Shown one piece after another: positions 1-7,695 of a stretch of 64,000 bases of DNA. How positions within the stretch are numbered: the stretch's first letter is position 1; each line of letters starts with the position of its first letter. This DNA comes from Marinobacterium rhizophilum DSM 18822 (GTDB lineage: Bacteria > Pseudomonadota > Gammaproteobacteria > Pseudomonadales > Balneatricaceae), in NCBI RefSeq assembly GCF_000378045.1, contig NZ_KB899100.1, forward strand, positions 1 to 64,000. The letters run 5' to 3'. Below the pieces are notes generated by a model, which made no database searches, had not been told where the DNA came from, and saw only the letters and a list, made by a program, of their open reading frames with translations. The position numbers and the translations under genes are program-made.

Positions 1-203
1 ATCGGCAAGAAAGACGGGGATGGCGACGGTTGCCGCGACGCTCGGATCCATTTATGGACCAGGTTGGCGTTGAGTCCGTGGTCCAGGGCAATCCGGGCGA
101 CCGATGCCCCTGGTTGCTGGCAATCCGCCACGATCCCGGCTTTAAACTCGGCAGTGAAGCGGCGACGCTTATGTGGGGCTTCCGGTGGTCTTAGCAGTGT
201 CAT
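1..203 (-). CDS. IS66-type OrfA (TnpA) transposase accessory protein, partial
   Basis: The first 67 codons of a small basic protein run off the window edge. It starts with ATG at 203-201. Residues 12-24 read KRRRFTAEFKAGI, followed by a helix-turn-helix pattern (SVARIALDHGLNANLVHKWIR), typical of the DNA-binding OrfA of IS66 elements. In that family OrfA acts with OrfB and the DDE transposase OrfC, neither of which is visible here. IS3-type OrfA proteins have a similar helix-turn-helix, but the terminus at 284 favours IS66. Confidence 0.75.
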   Translation of the reverse strand, partial: MTLLRPPEAPHKRRRFTAEFKAGIVADCQQPGASVARIALDHGLNANLVHKWIRASRQPSPSPSFLP

Positions 204-208
204 ATTAG

Positions 209-234
209 GTGTCCACTTATGAATAGGTGGACAC
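209..234. repeat. 8-bp inverted repeat in the IS leader
   Basis: GTGTCCAC at 209-216 and GTGGACAC at 227-234 form a perfect 8-bp inverted repeat with a 10-bp spacer, just upstream of the OrfA start at 203. In RNA it would fold directly before the start codon. It could be an operator or a hairpin limiting expression from transcription entering the element. The function is inferred. Confidence 0.5.
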
Positions 235-284
235 TATCGCCAGCGGCCGGCCGGGGGCTCAAGACGGGTTCGCCGGACGCTTAC

Positions 285-862
285 CTGGAAAAAGTGAAAG
301 AGTATTGTCCTTAGTCCATCGAGCGCAGGCTGATTTATGTATAAGACAAAAGGCAAGACCTGACCCCGCCCCCTAATAAGCATTCAAGATAAAAATAACA
401 TAATCCTGATAGGTCAAGGTGGTTGTGGTGCGGTTGGAACACCTAGGATATCCTATTTGGGTAGAGTTCAGTAAGGACATTTATTTCTTGAATACCAAAC
501 AGTAAATGCTTTTATTGGTTTTTAATCCAAAGGATCTAAGATCCTAAGCGACGAACAAATCTACATTTATTTAAGAGCCGAAAATGCTACCAGATAAGCA
601 TAGGCTACAACGTAGAACCCAAGGTCATGGGGGCAATTCAAGCACCATGTGTCGCAGGTGTGTCACAGGCGTTGTGAGTTACAGTGGTTCAATGCGGTGT
701 GGCAGAAGTAATAAAACACTGAAAAATCAATCTATTACGGTAAATAGTGGGCTAACAACACCCCTGTAACGAGGATTCGAAACACACAGGTGAAGATCCC
801 TCGCTTCTATGTTCATGACGTCAAAAATTGGCTAGGCTGATGCAGACCACAATGGCTGCCCA
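285..862. other. Non-coding, AT-richer spacer beside the IS end
   Basis: No gene is supported here. It contains a REP-like repeat at 346-372 and two perfect palindromes: TAGGATATCCTA at 444-455 and AGGATCT/AGATCCT at 531-545. A 61-codon open frame at 584-769 has no ribosome binding site or recognisable sequence and is not called. The base composition is visibly more AT-rich than the core genes further right, consistent with accessory DNA. Confidence 0.5.
346..372 (+). repeat. REP-like repeat, single copy
   Basis: ACAAAAGGCAAGACCTGACC, continuing into a C-rich tail, matches the two copies at 3011-3074. This word family resembles repeats spread by REP-associated tyrosine transposases. No such transposase is in the window. 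Only one arm is seen here, close to the IS terminus, so a partner arm may have been lost. Confidence 0.5.
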
Positions 863-1102
863 TCACCCGCGCGTCGATTTCACCTCCTGGACCCAATCAC
901 ATTTAATGCCGGCCTTTGCATGATGCTTGTGGATCGCTTCAATATTCGGTGCGTCCAGCACGCAATATATCTTGTTGTCTTTCTCGCTGAACAGGATATC
1001 GTGGTGTGTGACCCCGAACTCGTCCGGCGGCGCACTCTGTATCTTATTCAGTTCAGCCGCCGTGAATGGCTGCATGGGATGAGCATCGATAAACTTCGGC
1101 AT
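863..1102 (-). CDS. DUF4242-family small protein
   Basis: A 79-residue protein beginning MPKFIDAHPM and resembling DUF4242 proteins, a ferredoxin-like fold family that includes a nickel-binding member. It has several potential metal ligands: His8, the His33-His34 pair, Cys47, a HKHH cluster near 58-61 and Cys68. The start at 1102 is chosen because a strong GGAGG site lies just upstream. The frame stays open to 1171, but the extra residues look untranslated. It lies on the same strand as the mer genes but 500 bp downstream, with a hairpin between, so co-transcription is doubtful. The link with metal handling is an inference from family and context. Confidence 0.7.
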   Translation of the reverse strand: MPKFIDAHPMQPFTAAELNKIQSAPPDEFGVTHHDILFSEKDNKIYCVLDAPNIEAIHKHHAKAGIKCDWVQEVKSTRG

Positions 1103-1617
1103 TGTTGCAACCTCCTCCCGCCAGAATGGTAGGTGCTTATCGATCGCCTTGCGGCGGGTAGCGAAAGGCATTCGACTCCGGCCCTCGTTCCGTCCTTGCG
1201 TAGATCCTCACCTGCTAATTTAACTATAGAAAGCTTACCGAGTATAAGCGAGGCTCATAGGCTGCTCAGCCTAAAGCTTGATCACTATGATTCACTCATG
1301 AGCGACAATCTTGACCATGATGTGTGCGTAAGGAGTTCCTTTCCACACCACATACACGGAATCACCTGGATCAACTGGACCACCTCCACCAAATACCCGT
1401 ACATAAAGGCCTGTTTTTACAGGCCTTCTTCTTTTCTAGCCCGCCCTTTTCCGTAGAGGTTTCACCAAAGCGTCACGCCGCGTGACATAGAGACATTGGC
1501 TGCCCTCAATTAAACCCCGGTAACACCCTTCTCCATGTTCGTATGCACATCGCGCCACAAATGTGATCGACTACGCGCACCCACTGGATTCTTCGACATT
1601 CACAATGTTGAAATAGG
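1103..1617. other. Non-coding spacer between DUF4242 gene and mer genes
   Basis: No convincing coding sequence on either strand. It holds a terminator-like hairpin at 1406-1435 and a small hairpin (GTCACG/CGTGAC) at 1472-1486. Reductase (merA) or lyase (merB) remnants were looked for in the frames and not recognised. Confidence 0.5.
1406..1435 (+). terminator. Rho-independent terminator-like hairpin
   Basis: AAGGCCTGT at 1406-1414 pairs perfectly with ACAGGCCTT at 1419-1427 around a 4-base loop, followed by a pyrimidine tail CTTCTTTT. The tail favours plus-strand termination, although no plus-strand gene lies directly upstream. It may also act on mer transcripts from the other strand. Confidence 0.5.
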
Positions 1618-1839
1618 TCAGGACTTGCTATGGCAGCACTCACGTTGCTGCTGGATTGGCGGACATGGCACGGATCCAAAGGAACAGAACACGCAACAGT
1701 CACCCGGTTTGGGTCGTAGCAACGCCTTACAATGGCTGCACTCGTAGAAGAACTGGCAAGCGTCCGTAGGCATGGTTTCCTGTTGAGTATGTCCGCAATG
1801 CGGGCACGTTAACTCGGACTCTAGAATGATGTCGCTCAC
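1618..1839 (-). CDS. GDCCVxC-domain protein, mer-associated
   Basis: A 73-residue protein with 11 cysteines. It has a CPHC pair near residues 12-15, a CSHC-type pair near 34-37 and the hallmark GDCCVFC at 47-52, then GSVPCPP. This domain is often found beside merT/merP and probably binds metal, but its role is not established. A GTG start at 1839 is chosen because GAGGTAA lies just upstream and the gene then begins 7 bp after the merP stop at 1847. An in-frame start at 1878 would overlap merP and lacks this site. It is the last gene of the merT-merP unit. Confidence 0.75.
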   Translation of the reverse strand: MSDIILESELTCPHCGHTQQETMPTDACQFFYECSHCKALLRPKPGDCCVFCSFGSVPCPPIQQQRECCHSKS

Positions 1840-1846
1840 GGTAACG

Positions 1847-2122
1847 TTACCTCTGGATGCCGGAAGGGTAGCCTGCATTTGTCGTTGCGTCGGTCAGCTG
1901 CTTTGGTTTCGCCTGATCCGGATCATAAGTGACAGTGGCAGTCTTATTTTCATAGTCGATTTGCACTTGGCTTACGCCTGACACCCTTTCGAGAGCTTTC
2001 TTTACAGTGATTGGACAAACCGCGCAGGTCATATTCTGCACGTCAAGGGTGACGGTTTCCGGTGTAGCAGCCAAGACCACGAGGGGCATGGCTACTAGAG
2101 AGGCAATTAATAACTTGCGCAT
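1847..2122 (-). CDS. Periplasmic mercury-binding protein MerP
   Basis: A 91-residue protein with a signal peptide (residues 1-19, cleavage near LAA) and one heavy-metal-associated domain. The mercury-binding motif MTCAVC is at residues 31-36, with Cys33 and Cys36. In the family MerP binds Hg(II) in the periplasm and passes it to MerT. It sits 12 bp downstream of merT and 7 bp before the GDCCVxC gene, so the three genes are probably one transcript from the operator near 2512-2543. Confidence 0.93.
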   Translation of the reverse strand: MRKLLIASLVAMPLVVLAATPETVTLDVQNMTCAVCPITVKKALERVSGVSQVQIDYENKTATVTYDPDQAKPKQLTDATTNAGYPSGIQR

Positions 2123-2134
2123 AGCAATGTCCTT

Positions 2135-2479
2135 TCAGTAAAAAAACGGAGCCAGCCACGGCACGGCCAACAGGCCTAGCAGCAGCGCGGAAACAACCCA
2201 AAATACGACCCGCTGCAGCATCCGCGAGCGCGGATCATCACAGGCAGCGCCTGTTGTACAGGCCTGCGGAACAAAATAGAGTTTGCGAAAAGCCAGCCCA
2301 AGAAACAGAAATGTCAGAGCGACAAAGATCGGTCGATACGGTTCCATCGCCGTTAGACTGCTTATCCAAGATCCCCCGATACCGAATGCCAGCAGCACGA
2401 GCGGACCGACACAACACACCGACGCGCCAATAGCAGCCAGCCCGCTGGCGATGAGTGATCCTTTGCCAGTAATTGGCAT
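2135..2479 (-). CDS. Mercuric ion transport protein MerT
   Basis: A 114-residue inner-membrane protein with three hydrophobic segments. The Cys22-Cys23 pair lies in the first segment (SVCCVGP), and a second pair, Cys74 and Cys80, lies in the cytoplasmic loop. These are the four conserved ligands used to take Hg(II) from MerP into the cytoplasm. It is the first gene of the operon, divergent from merR. In known systems the delivered mercury is reduced by MerA, which is not found in this window. Confidence 0.93.
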   Translation of the reverse strand: MPITGKGSLIASGLAAIGASVCCVGPLVLLAFGIGGSWISSLTAMEPYRPIFVALTFLFLGLAFRKLYFVPQACTTGAACDDPRSRMLQRVVFWVVSALLLGLLAVPWLAPFFY

Positions 2480-2511
2480 ATCTGTCTCCTTGAACCAGAT
2501 GACTTAGTGTT

Positions 2512-2543
2512 ATTCTAATCTCCGTACCTTAGTACGGAGTCAA
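2512..2543 (-). promoter_or_regulatory. merT promoter with MerR operator
   Basis: Between the divergent merT and merR genes lies the dyad CTCCGTAC-CTTA-GTACGGAG (2520-2539). On the minus strand a -35 TTGACT (2543-2538) is separated by about 19-20 bp from a -10 TAGAAT or TTAGAA (2518-2512), with the dyad filling the spacer. An over-long spacer containing the dyad is the classic MerR-activated arrangement: metal-bound MerR untwists the DNA to bring the two elements into register. Confidence 0.9.
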
Positions 2544-2553
2544 GGAGAATGGG

Positions 2554-2952
2554 ATGGCCACAGAATTGACGATTGGTAAGCTCGCAGAGGCGGCCAAGGT
2601 AAACGTGGAGACTATTCGCTACTACCAGCGCCGTGGCCTGCTGGATGAGCCGCCTAAACCACTGGGCGGGTATCGGCGTTACTCGGCCGATCAGGTGAAA
2701 CGCGTGCGGTTTATTAAACGGGCACAGATGTTGGGTTTCACGCTATCTGAAATTGGTTTATTGCTCTCGCTGGACGACACGAGCCTGTGTCATGAGACCC
2801 GTGAGATGGCCGCCCACAAGCTGGCCATGATAGAACAGAAGATGGCTGACCTCTCCGCTATGCGCCAGGTACTAAATGACCTAGTGCAACAATGCGATGC
2901 AGGTATTGGCGGAGCAGACTGCCCGATCATCGACGTATTGGCACAGAGTTAA
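2554..2952 (+). CDS. Mercury-responsive regulator MerR
   Basis: A 132-residue regulator. Its N-terminal winged helix-turn-helix (residues 5-45, including VETIRYYQRRGLL and GGYRRY) is followed by a dimerisation helix and metal-binding loop. Cys79, Cys114 and Cys123 have the same spacings (35 and 9) as Cys82, Cys117 and Cys126 of classical MerR, which coordinate Hg(II) across the dimer. This strongly favours mercury sensing over lead, zinc or copper. AGGAG lies 6 bp before the ATG. Divergent from merT, it shares the operator and probably represses its own promoter. Confidence 0.93.
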   Translation: MATELTIGKLAEAAKVNVETIRYYQRRGLLDEPPKPLGGYRRYSADQVKRVRFIKRAQMLGFTLSEIGLLLSLDDTSLCHETREMAAHKLAMIEQKMADLSAMRQVLNDLVQQCDAGIGGADCPIIDVLAQS

Positions 2953-3010
2953 CCAGCGATTTTTTCGTATTCTGCAGCATTCCATTCATAGGCCCAAAGG
3001 TAACGGCTTT

Positions 3011-3074
3011 GGGGTCAGGTCTTGCCCTTTGCCTTCCTTATAAAAGGTTACACAAAAGGCAAGGTCTGCCCCCT
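3011..3074. repeat. REP-like inverted pair (REPIN-like)
   Basis: GGGGTCAGGTCTTGCC with a TTTG tail at 3011-3031 faces the inverted copy ACAAAAGGCAAGGTCTGCCC at 3052-3071. Both match the single copy at 346-372. The paired arms would form a long imperfect hairpin with a central AT-rich loop, as in REPIN or BIME elements. It lies in the convergent gap between merR and the SnoaL-like gene, a typical location. Confidence 0.6.
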
Positions 3075-3113
3075 CTCCTTCTGATAAATCACCCGACACT
3101 ATTCAATCCACCT

Positions 3114-3554
3114 TCAGTCCGCCCCAAACGGCGACTGCAAGTTATTGAGCACTTCGACTACTTCCGGAGCCAAGTCCGTGTGGTGATGCCGAACCTTCCA
3201 TGCGCCACCTTCTCGCTGATAAATGTTCGTCACGCGCATTCGGCCAGAGACCCTCTCCCCGGCCAGCTTGAACTCTGCATGCTCAACACCCACTTCATAG
3301 GCGAGGTCCCCCACAACGTGGACGAGTTGGTCCTTCAGCACAACCTTTCCATCCGTAGACAGCTGAGCCACCTGGTTCCAGCTTTCCCAGACTTCACCCC
3401 AGCCTACCTGGCGTCCGCCGGTCGGATGCAACGTAGTAACGTCTGATCCATGTGACCAGATATCGGACAGCGGCCCGGCATCACCATTCAACATGAGGTT
3501 TAGGGCTTCGTAGAATGCTGTTGATGCTTTGCGGACTTCATCTTGGCTGGACAT
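3114..3554 (-). CDS. SnoaL-like / ketosteroid isomerase-fold protein
   Basis: A 146-residue protein with the NTF2-like cone fold pattern: an N-terminal helix pair (EVRKASTAFYEALNLMLNGD), a central SDIWSHGSDVTTLHPTGG stretch, and C-terminal strands ending YQREGGAWKVRHHHTDLAP. Such proteins bind or act on small hydrophobic ligands; the substrate here is unknown. The start at 3554 (MSSQDEV) is preceded by a GA-rich AAGGGGG site, whereas the upstream open frame is not convincing. It stands alone, convergent with merR. Confidence 0.75.
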   Translation of the reverse strand: MSSQDEVRKASTAFYEALNLMLNGDAGPLSDIWSHGSDVTTLHPTGGRQVGWGEVWESWNQVAQLSTDGKVVLKDQLVHVVGDLAYEVGVEHAEFKLAGERVSGRMRVTNIYQREGGAWKVRHHHTDLAPEVVEVLNNLQSPFGAD

Positions 3555-4209
3555 GAGATAGCCCCCTTCTGTGTCGATGTTCAAGAGCCTGCACACATAC
3601 ATCGTATTTTAGGCTGCAATACAGCAACGCGTGAGCGAATTGCAGGCTGCCTGGCACTTTCCTGTGAGGTGTCAGGCCGATCTGACCACTAAAGAATCCC
3701 CAAGACGTTGGGGCAGAGGGTCCGCGTAACCCTCCCCCAAAACCGGACCAGCCAGACCTGGCGGTTTCGTCTTCACCACCTTCTACTTCCGATTTACAGC
3801 CGGCCCTGCGAGGCTTTTTCACACACGAGCGCGACTGCAAATGCGCGCTTGAGCGCGCTCAATGCAAAAAAATGCCTGAGAATATTTCGAGAAAAAATCA
3901 TTCCATTTGCTTTAAAAACAGCCATTTAATGGTCGACTAGCGTATATTTTTAGATCTATTCGGAAAAACCGGTAATTGACAGGCGTCGGTTTCCGTTTAG
4001 CTCCACTAGGCTGCAAGACTGTTTTGTTGTTCCAGCCCACCCTTTCGTGATGAACACCCACACTTTCTAGTCAGGCAGGAGAAAACCGCAGAGAACGATC
4101 GCCGCATGATTCCGGGGCACCGCAGGGCGCCGCTGAACATAGCGCGATACTGCACCACAACGGGAAACGATGTCCCCGCCTCACCGAACGTCAAGGAGAG
4201 AGAACGCTA
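3555..4209. other. Non-coding spacer before the M36 peptidase gene
   Basis: No gene is supported on either strand. It contains a tight hairpin CCCCAA-GACG-TTGGGG at 3698-3713, a GCGCGC-TTGA-GCGCGC hairpin at 3843-3858 with no following T-run, and an AT-rich block around 3860-3980 that may hold the peptidase promoter. It appears to mark the right edge of the accessory region. Confidence 0.45.
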
Positions 4210-7200
4210 ATGGATTTTGCAATATGGAGAAAAAACCACGGGGCGCTCAAGACCATAACGGTACTGAGCACCCTTTTGTGGCTATCGCCCGTCACCACAA
4301 ATGCCGCACCCGGCGGCCCTCCGCAGGACCCGTTATCATCCGCTATCGAACGGCTGAATGAAGATGGGCGTACCCGCATGTTGCTGGGTACGCCCTACCT
4401 GACCGATCCCTCGTCACTACCGCCGACGCAGATCGCACTCGATTTCATCGAGGCGCATGCCTCGCGGTTTGGGCTCAACCGACGCCAGCTGTCGCAACTG
4501 GTGGTAACGCGCAGCTACCGCACCGAGCATAACGGCGTACAGCAACTCACCCTGGGGCAGGAAATCAGGGGTTATCGCGTTCTCAACAGCGGCCTGACCT
4601 TCTCGATCGATGCACTCGGGCGGGTCATTTCGGTGGGTGGCGAGGTTGCACTCGGTGCACCAACCGGCGCCGCGGCGCTGAATGCCCGGGCCGGCCTGCA
4701 GCGTGCCGCACAGGCCGCCGGAGTCGGATTGCCGCTATGGCTGGCGGAGCTACCGAGCAACGGCAACCAGCTGCGTTTCGAAAACACCTTTGCCCGAGTA
4801 CTGCACCCAAACCCGGTGACGGCGGAGCAGGTCTGGTATCCCTCTGAGCACGGCAACCGGCTGGTGCTGGCGTGGCAGGTCGAATTCGAGGTAGACGGCG
4901 AGCTGTGGCTGCGCAGCGTCGTCGACGCCGACTCCGGTGCCGTGCTGCACGAGGAGAACCTCTACGTGCATGCCGGCCCCGGGGGTACCGTGTTCACCGG
5001 CCAGCATCCCGAGGACAGCCCCGCTGAAGCAGACACACCCTTTACCGGTATCGACGGCTCCTGGGTAACTGGCCGCGTCACCAGCGGTAACAACGTCAAT
5101 GCCTATCGCGACCTGGCCGATGATGACGTCGTTGGTTACCAGCCGCAGACACCGGATGTCGGAGACCCCGCATACCAGCACTTCAACTACCTCTGGACAG
5201 ATGACTGGCGCAGCAGCGGTGACGGATCTGACGACAGTCTCGACGCCGACCTCGATTTCGTCATCACGCAGCTGTTCTACTACACCAACGTGATGCATGA
5301 CTGGCTCTACGGTTACGGCTTTGACGAAGCTTCGGGCAACTTCCAGGTTGATAACTTCGGCAAGGGTGGTTCCGGCGGCGACCCGGTCCTGGCCGAAGCG
5401 CAGGACGGCTGGGATTTCGGTTGTGAGAACGGCACTATCCGTTGCAGCAACAACGCCAATTTCGCGACCCCCGGCGACGGCACCAGCCCGCGCATGCAGA
5501 TGTACATGTGGTCACCGAACCGCCCTTACGGCGATGGCTCGGTGGACGGCGACGTCATCGCCCATGAATATGGCCACGGCGTATCCAGCAGGCTCGTCGG
5601 CGGCGGTAATCTCGGTTACGGTGCCAACCTGGTCCATGCTTCCCTCGGCGAGGGCTGGTCGGACATCATTTCGTTCCTGAAATGGGGAGACAATACGGTC
5701 GGCGAATACGTCACCGGCAATGCCGCCACCGGTATCCGCAGCGTGGCCTACGACGCCTCGAACCTGATGTACAGCGACTACGATCCGTGGGCCGGTTCCG
5801 GTCACCCGAATGGCGAGATCTGGGCCTCGATGGTCTACGACATTCGCGCCGAACTCGGGGTAAACACAACCACGCAGCTGGTCATCGACGGCATGAAAGC
5901 CACCCCGGCACTACCGGATTACCTGGACGCGCGCGACGCTATCATCGCCGCCGACACTGCCAACAACGCCGGCGCGAACTTCTGCCTGCTGTGGCGCATC
6001 TTTGCCGAGCGCGGTCTGGGTTTGAATGCCACTTTCAATAAATACGCCAACTCCGGACCCACCGACAATTTCGACGTACCCGTTACTTGCGCACCGACCG
6101 CTGATGCCGGCGGCACTTACAACACCGATGAAGGCACCGACGTGGTGCTTGACGGCAGCGGTTCGACGGAGTCGGACGACAGCTCCGGCGGCGCAATCGT
6201 CAGCTACGAGTGGGACCTGGACAACGACGGCGAATTTGATGATGCCACCGGTGTATCCCCGACCTTCACCGACGTCGGCGACAACGAGGTGCAGACCATC
6301 GGTCTGCGGGTTACCAACGCCGCCGGCTTCTCCGATGAAGCCTCGACCACGGTGACCATCGAAAACGTTGATCCGGTGGTCTCGCCAAACGCGGTGACGG
6401 GCACCAGCGAAAACACGGCCATTACCCTCTCCGGCAGTATTGCCGATGCGGGCTGGCTGGACGTTATCACCGCAACGGTGGACTGGGGTGACGGCAACGG
6501 TGTACAGGCTCTCGCCGGTACACTGGAAAACGTGCGTCCCGACGCGACCTTCAGCTTCAGCCTCGAGCATACTTACGGCGACAACGGCACCTACACCATC
6601 GAGGTCTGCGGCAACGATGATGACGGCGGCTCGCACTGCGCCACGGTCAATGTCACTATCAGCAATACTGACCCGACCACCGCGCTGGATTCGGACTTTT
6701 ACCTGGCCCACGCCGGCGAGTCCGTCGATGTGTCCGGCGGCACGACCGATCCGGGCTCCGACGACCTGAGCGCCACCTGGACCTGGGGTGACGGCACCAG
6801 TGACGCTGAGACCAGCCTGGTCAACCCGCCCGCGACTGACCCCGCCATGAGCCCGTCGATCCAGCCGCGGGATGTCAGCTGGAGCGCGAGCCACATATAC
6901 GCAGACGCCTGCCTGTACACGCTCGAACTCGGCGTAACGGATGACGACGCTGGCACGAGCTCCGATACCGCGACGGTGATCATCACCGGCAACGACGACA
7001 GCATTTGGGGTTCCGGCTGGTGGCTGAACCAGTACCGGCCGCAGCCGCCCAATACATTCACGAATGCGCAGCTGGAGTGCTACCTGGATATCGTTCGCAC
7101 GATGTCCGATGTGTTCGATGAAGACAACAGCCCTCTGGACACCCGGCAGGATGCGGTCAAAGTGCTGTTCGTCAACAAGAACCGGGGCACCGCGAACGAA

Positions 7201-7422
7201 CTGTTCGACGAGCAGCTGCTGGCAGCCTGGCTCAACTTCGCCAACGGCGGCTACGACCTGGATTCCCCGGTCGATACCGACGGCGACGGCGCGACCGACA
7301 GCACCTTTGAAGCCGCCGTTGCCGCTGCCGAGGCTGTCAGACTCGACGGCGCAGCAACCAGGGCCGAGCTGCTGCTGCACAAGGGCATTCTGGAGCGCAT
7401 CGTACAGGCACAGAAAATCTAA
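4210..7422 (+). CDS. Secreted M36 (fungalysin-type) metallopeptidase with PKD repeats
   Basis: A 1070-residue exported zinc protease. A signal peptide spans about residues 1-32 (cut after TNA). A propeptide of the fungalysin/thermolysin type follows to about 200, then the M36 catalytic domain to about 620. The zinc site is His452-Glu453-Tyr-Gly-His456, with the third ligand Glu481 in GEGWSDI. Three PKD-like beta domains follow at roughly 628-725, 726-825 and 826-930. A 140-residue C-terminal region then carries a calcium-type DTDGDGATD loop at 1022-1030. No membrane anchor or sorting tag is visible. The ATG at 4210 follows AAGGAGAG. It probably degrades extracellular protein for nutrition and is a single-gene unit ending in a strong terminator. 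Confidence 0.9.
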   Translation: MDFAIWRKNHGALKTITVLSTLLWLSPVTTNAAPGGPPQDPLSSAIERLNEDGRTRMLLGTPYLTDPSSLPPTQIALDFIEAHASRFGLNRRQLSQLVVTRSYRTEHNGVQQLTLGQEIRGYRVLNSGLTFSIDALGRVISVGGEVALGAPTGAAALNARAGLQRAAQAAGVGLPLWLAELPSNGNQLRFENTFARVLHPNPVTAEQVWYPSEHGNRLVLAWQVEFEVDGELWLRSVVDADSGAVLHEENLYVHAGPGGTVFTGQHPEDSPAEADTPFTGIDGSWVTGRVTSGNNVNAYRDLADDDVVGYQPQTPDVGDPAYQHFNYLWTDDWRSSGDGSDDSLDADLDFVITQLFYYTNVMHDWLYGYGFDEASGNFQVDNFGKGGSGGDPVLAEAQDGWDFGCENGTIRCSNNANFATPGDGTSPRMQMYMWSPNRPYGDGSVDGDVIAHEYGHGVSSRLVGGGNLGYGANLVHASLGEGWSDIISFLKWGDNTVGEYVTGNAATGIRSVAYDASNLMYSDYDPWAGSGHPNGEIWASMVYDIRAELGVNTTTQLVIDGMKATPALPDYLDARDAIIAADTANNAGANFCLLWRIFAERGLGLNATFNKYANSGPTDNFDVPVTCAPTADAGGTYNTDEGTDVVLDGSGSTESDDSSGGAIVSYEWDLDNDGEFDDATGVSPTFTDVGDNEVQTIGLRVTNAAGFSDEASTTVTIENVDPVVSPNAVTGTSENTAITLSGSIADAGWLDVITATVDWGDGNGVQALAGTLENVRPDATFSFSLEHTYGDNGTYTIEVCGNDDDGGSHCATVNVTISNTDPTTALDSDFYLAHAGESVDVSGGTTDPGSDDLSATWTWGDGTSDAETSLVNPPATDPAMSPSIQPRDVSWSASHIYADACLYTLELGVTDDDAGTSSDTATVIITGNDDSIWGSGWWLNQYRPQPPNTFTNAQLECYLDIVRTMSDVFDEDNSPLDTRQDAVKVLFVNKNRGTANELFDEQLLAAWLNFANGGYDLDSPVDTDGDGATDSTFEAAVAAAEAVRLDGAATRAELLLHKGILERIVQAQKI

Positions 7423-7448
7423 ACGTCCATCGCCTTACGGATGGACTC

Positions 7449-7483
7449 AAAACGGGCGGGATGCATTTCCCGCCCGTTTTTTA
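7449..7483 (+). terminator. Terminator of the M36 peptidase gene
   Basis: AAACGGGCGGGA pairs with TCCCGCCCGTTT across a short loop and runs into TTTTTTATT. It lies 27 bp after the stop codon and is a textbook intrinsic terminator. Confidence 0.9.
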
Positions 7484-7574
7484 TTGCGTGGCCGGTGTGC
7501 TCCAGCGGGTAGTCAAAATGAAGGATTGCTCGCTGTATTGCGCCACTGGACCGCTGATGACTCGATCAAAACGC

Positions 7575-7608
7575 AAAAAAACGGCCGTGATATGTGCGTA
7601 TCACGGCC
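7575..7608 (-). terminator. hutU terminator
   Basis: GGCCGTGATA (7583-7592) pairs with TATCACGGCC (7599-7608). On the minus strand the stem is followed by seven Ts (complement of 7575-7581), so it ends transcripts from hutU. Confidence 0.85.
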
Positions 7609-7646
7609 AGCCAATGAGCAAAGTAACGGACAAAGATCAGGCAGGC

Positions 7647-7677
7647 GGGCGCACGTGGCAGGGTGCCACGTGCGCCC
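7647..7677 (-). repeat. Perfect 14-bp stem-loop just after hutU
   Basis: GGGCGCACGTGGCA (7647-7660) and TGCCACGTGCGCCC (7664-7677) are exact inverse copies around a 3-base loop. The structure starts 18 bp past the hutU stop, with no T-run of its own, ahead of the real terminator at 7575-7608. It could protect the mRNA 3' end or act as an extra pause. Confidence 0.7.
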
Positions 7678-7695
7678 GGGTGATTTGGCAGGGGG

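Larger units (their letters stand above)
1..284 (-). mobile_element. IS66-type insertion sequence, one end only
   Basis: This is one end of an insertion sequence that continues beyond the left edge of the window. Read on the minus strand, it begins at 284 with a terminus starting GTAAGCGTCC, which fits the GTAA-type terminal inverted repeats of the IS66 family. A short leader follows, then an OrfA-type transposase start at 203. The other terminus and any target-site duplication lie outside the window, so completeness cannot be judged. Family assignment rests on the OrfA sequence plus this terminus. Confidence 0.7.

Noticed and set aside
584-769. A 61-codon open frame in the left spacer
   Set aside because: No ribosome binding site and no protein-like pattern.
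764-805. A T-arm-like word (TTCGAATCC on the minus strand) hinting at a tRNA end or attachment site
   Set aside because: The flanking bases do not form a T-stem or acceptor stem, and no full cloverleaf can be built.
3538-3840. A 100-codon minus-strand frame upstream of the SnoaL-like gene
   Set aside because: Arg/Gly-rich translation without start signal, crossing two hairpins.
5911-7380. A 489-codon open frame on the minus strand
   Set aside because: Antisense to the PKD region of the M36 peptidase, with a repetitive valine/glycine translation and no domain.
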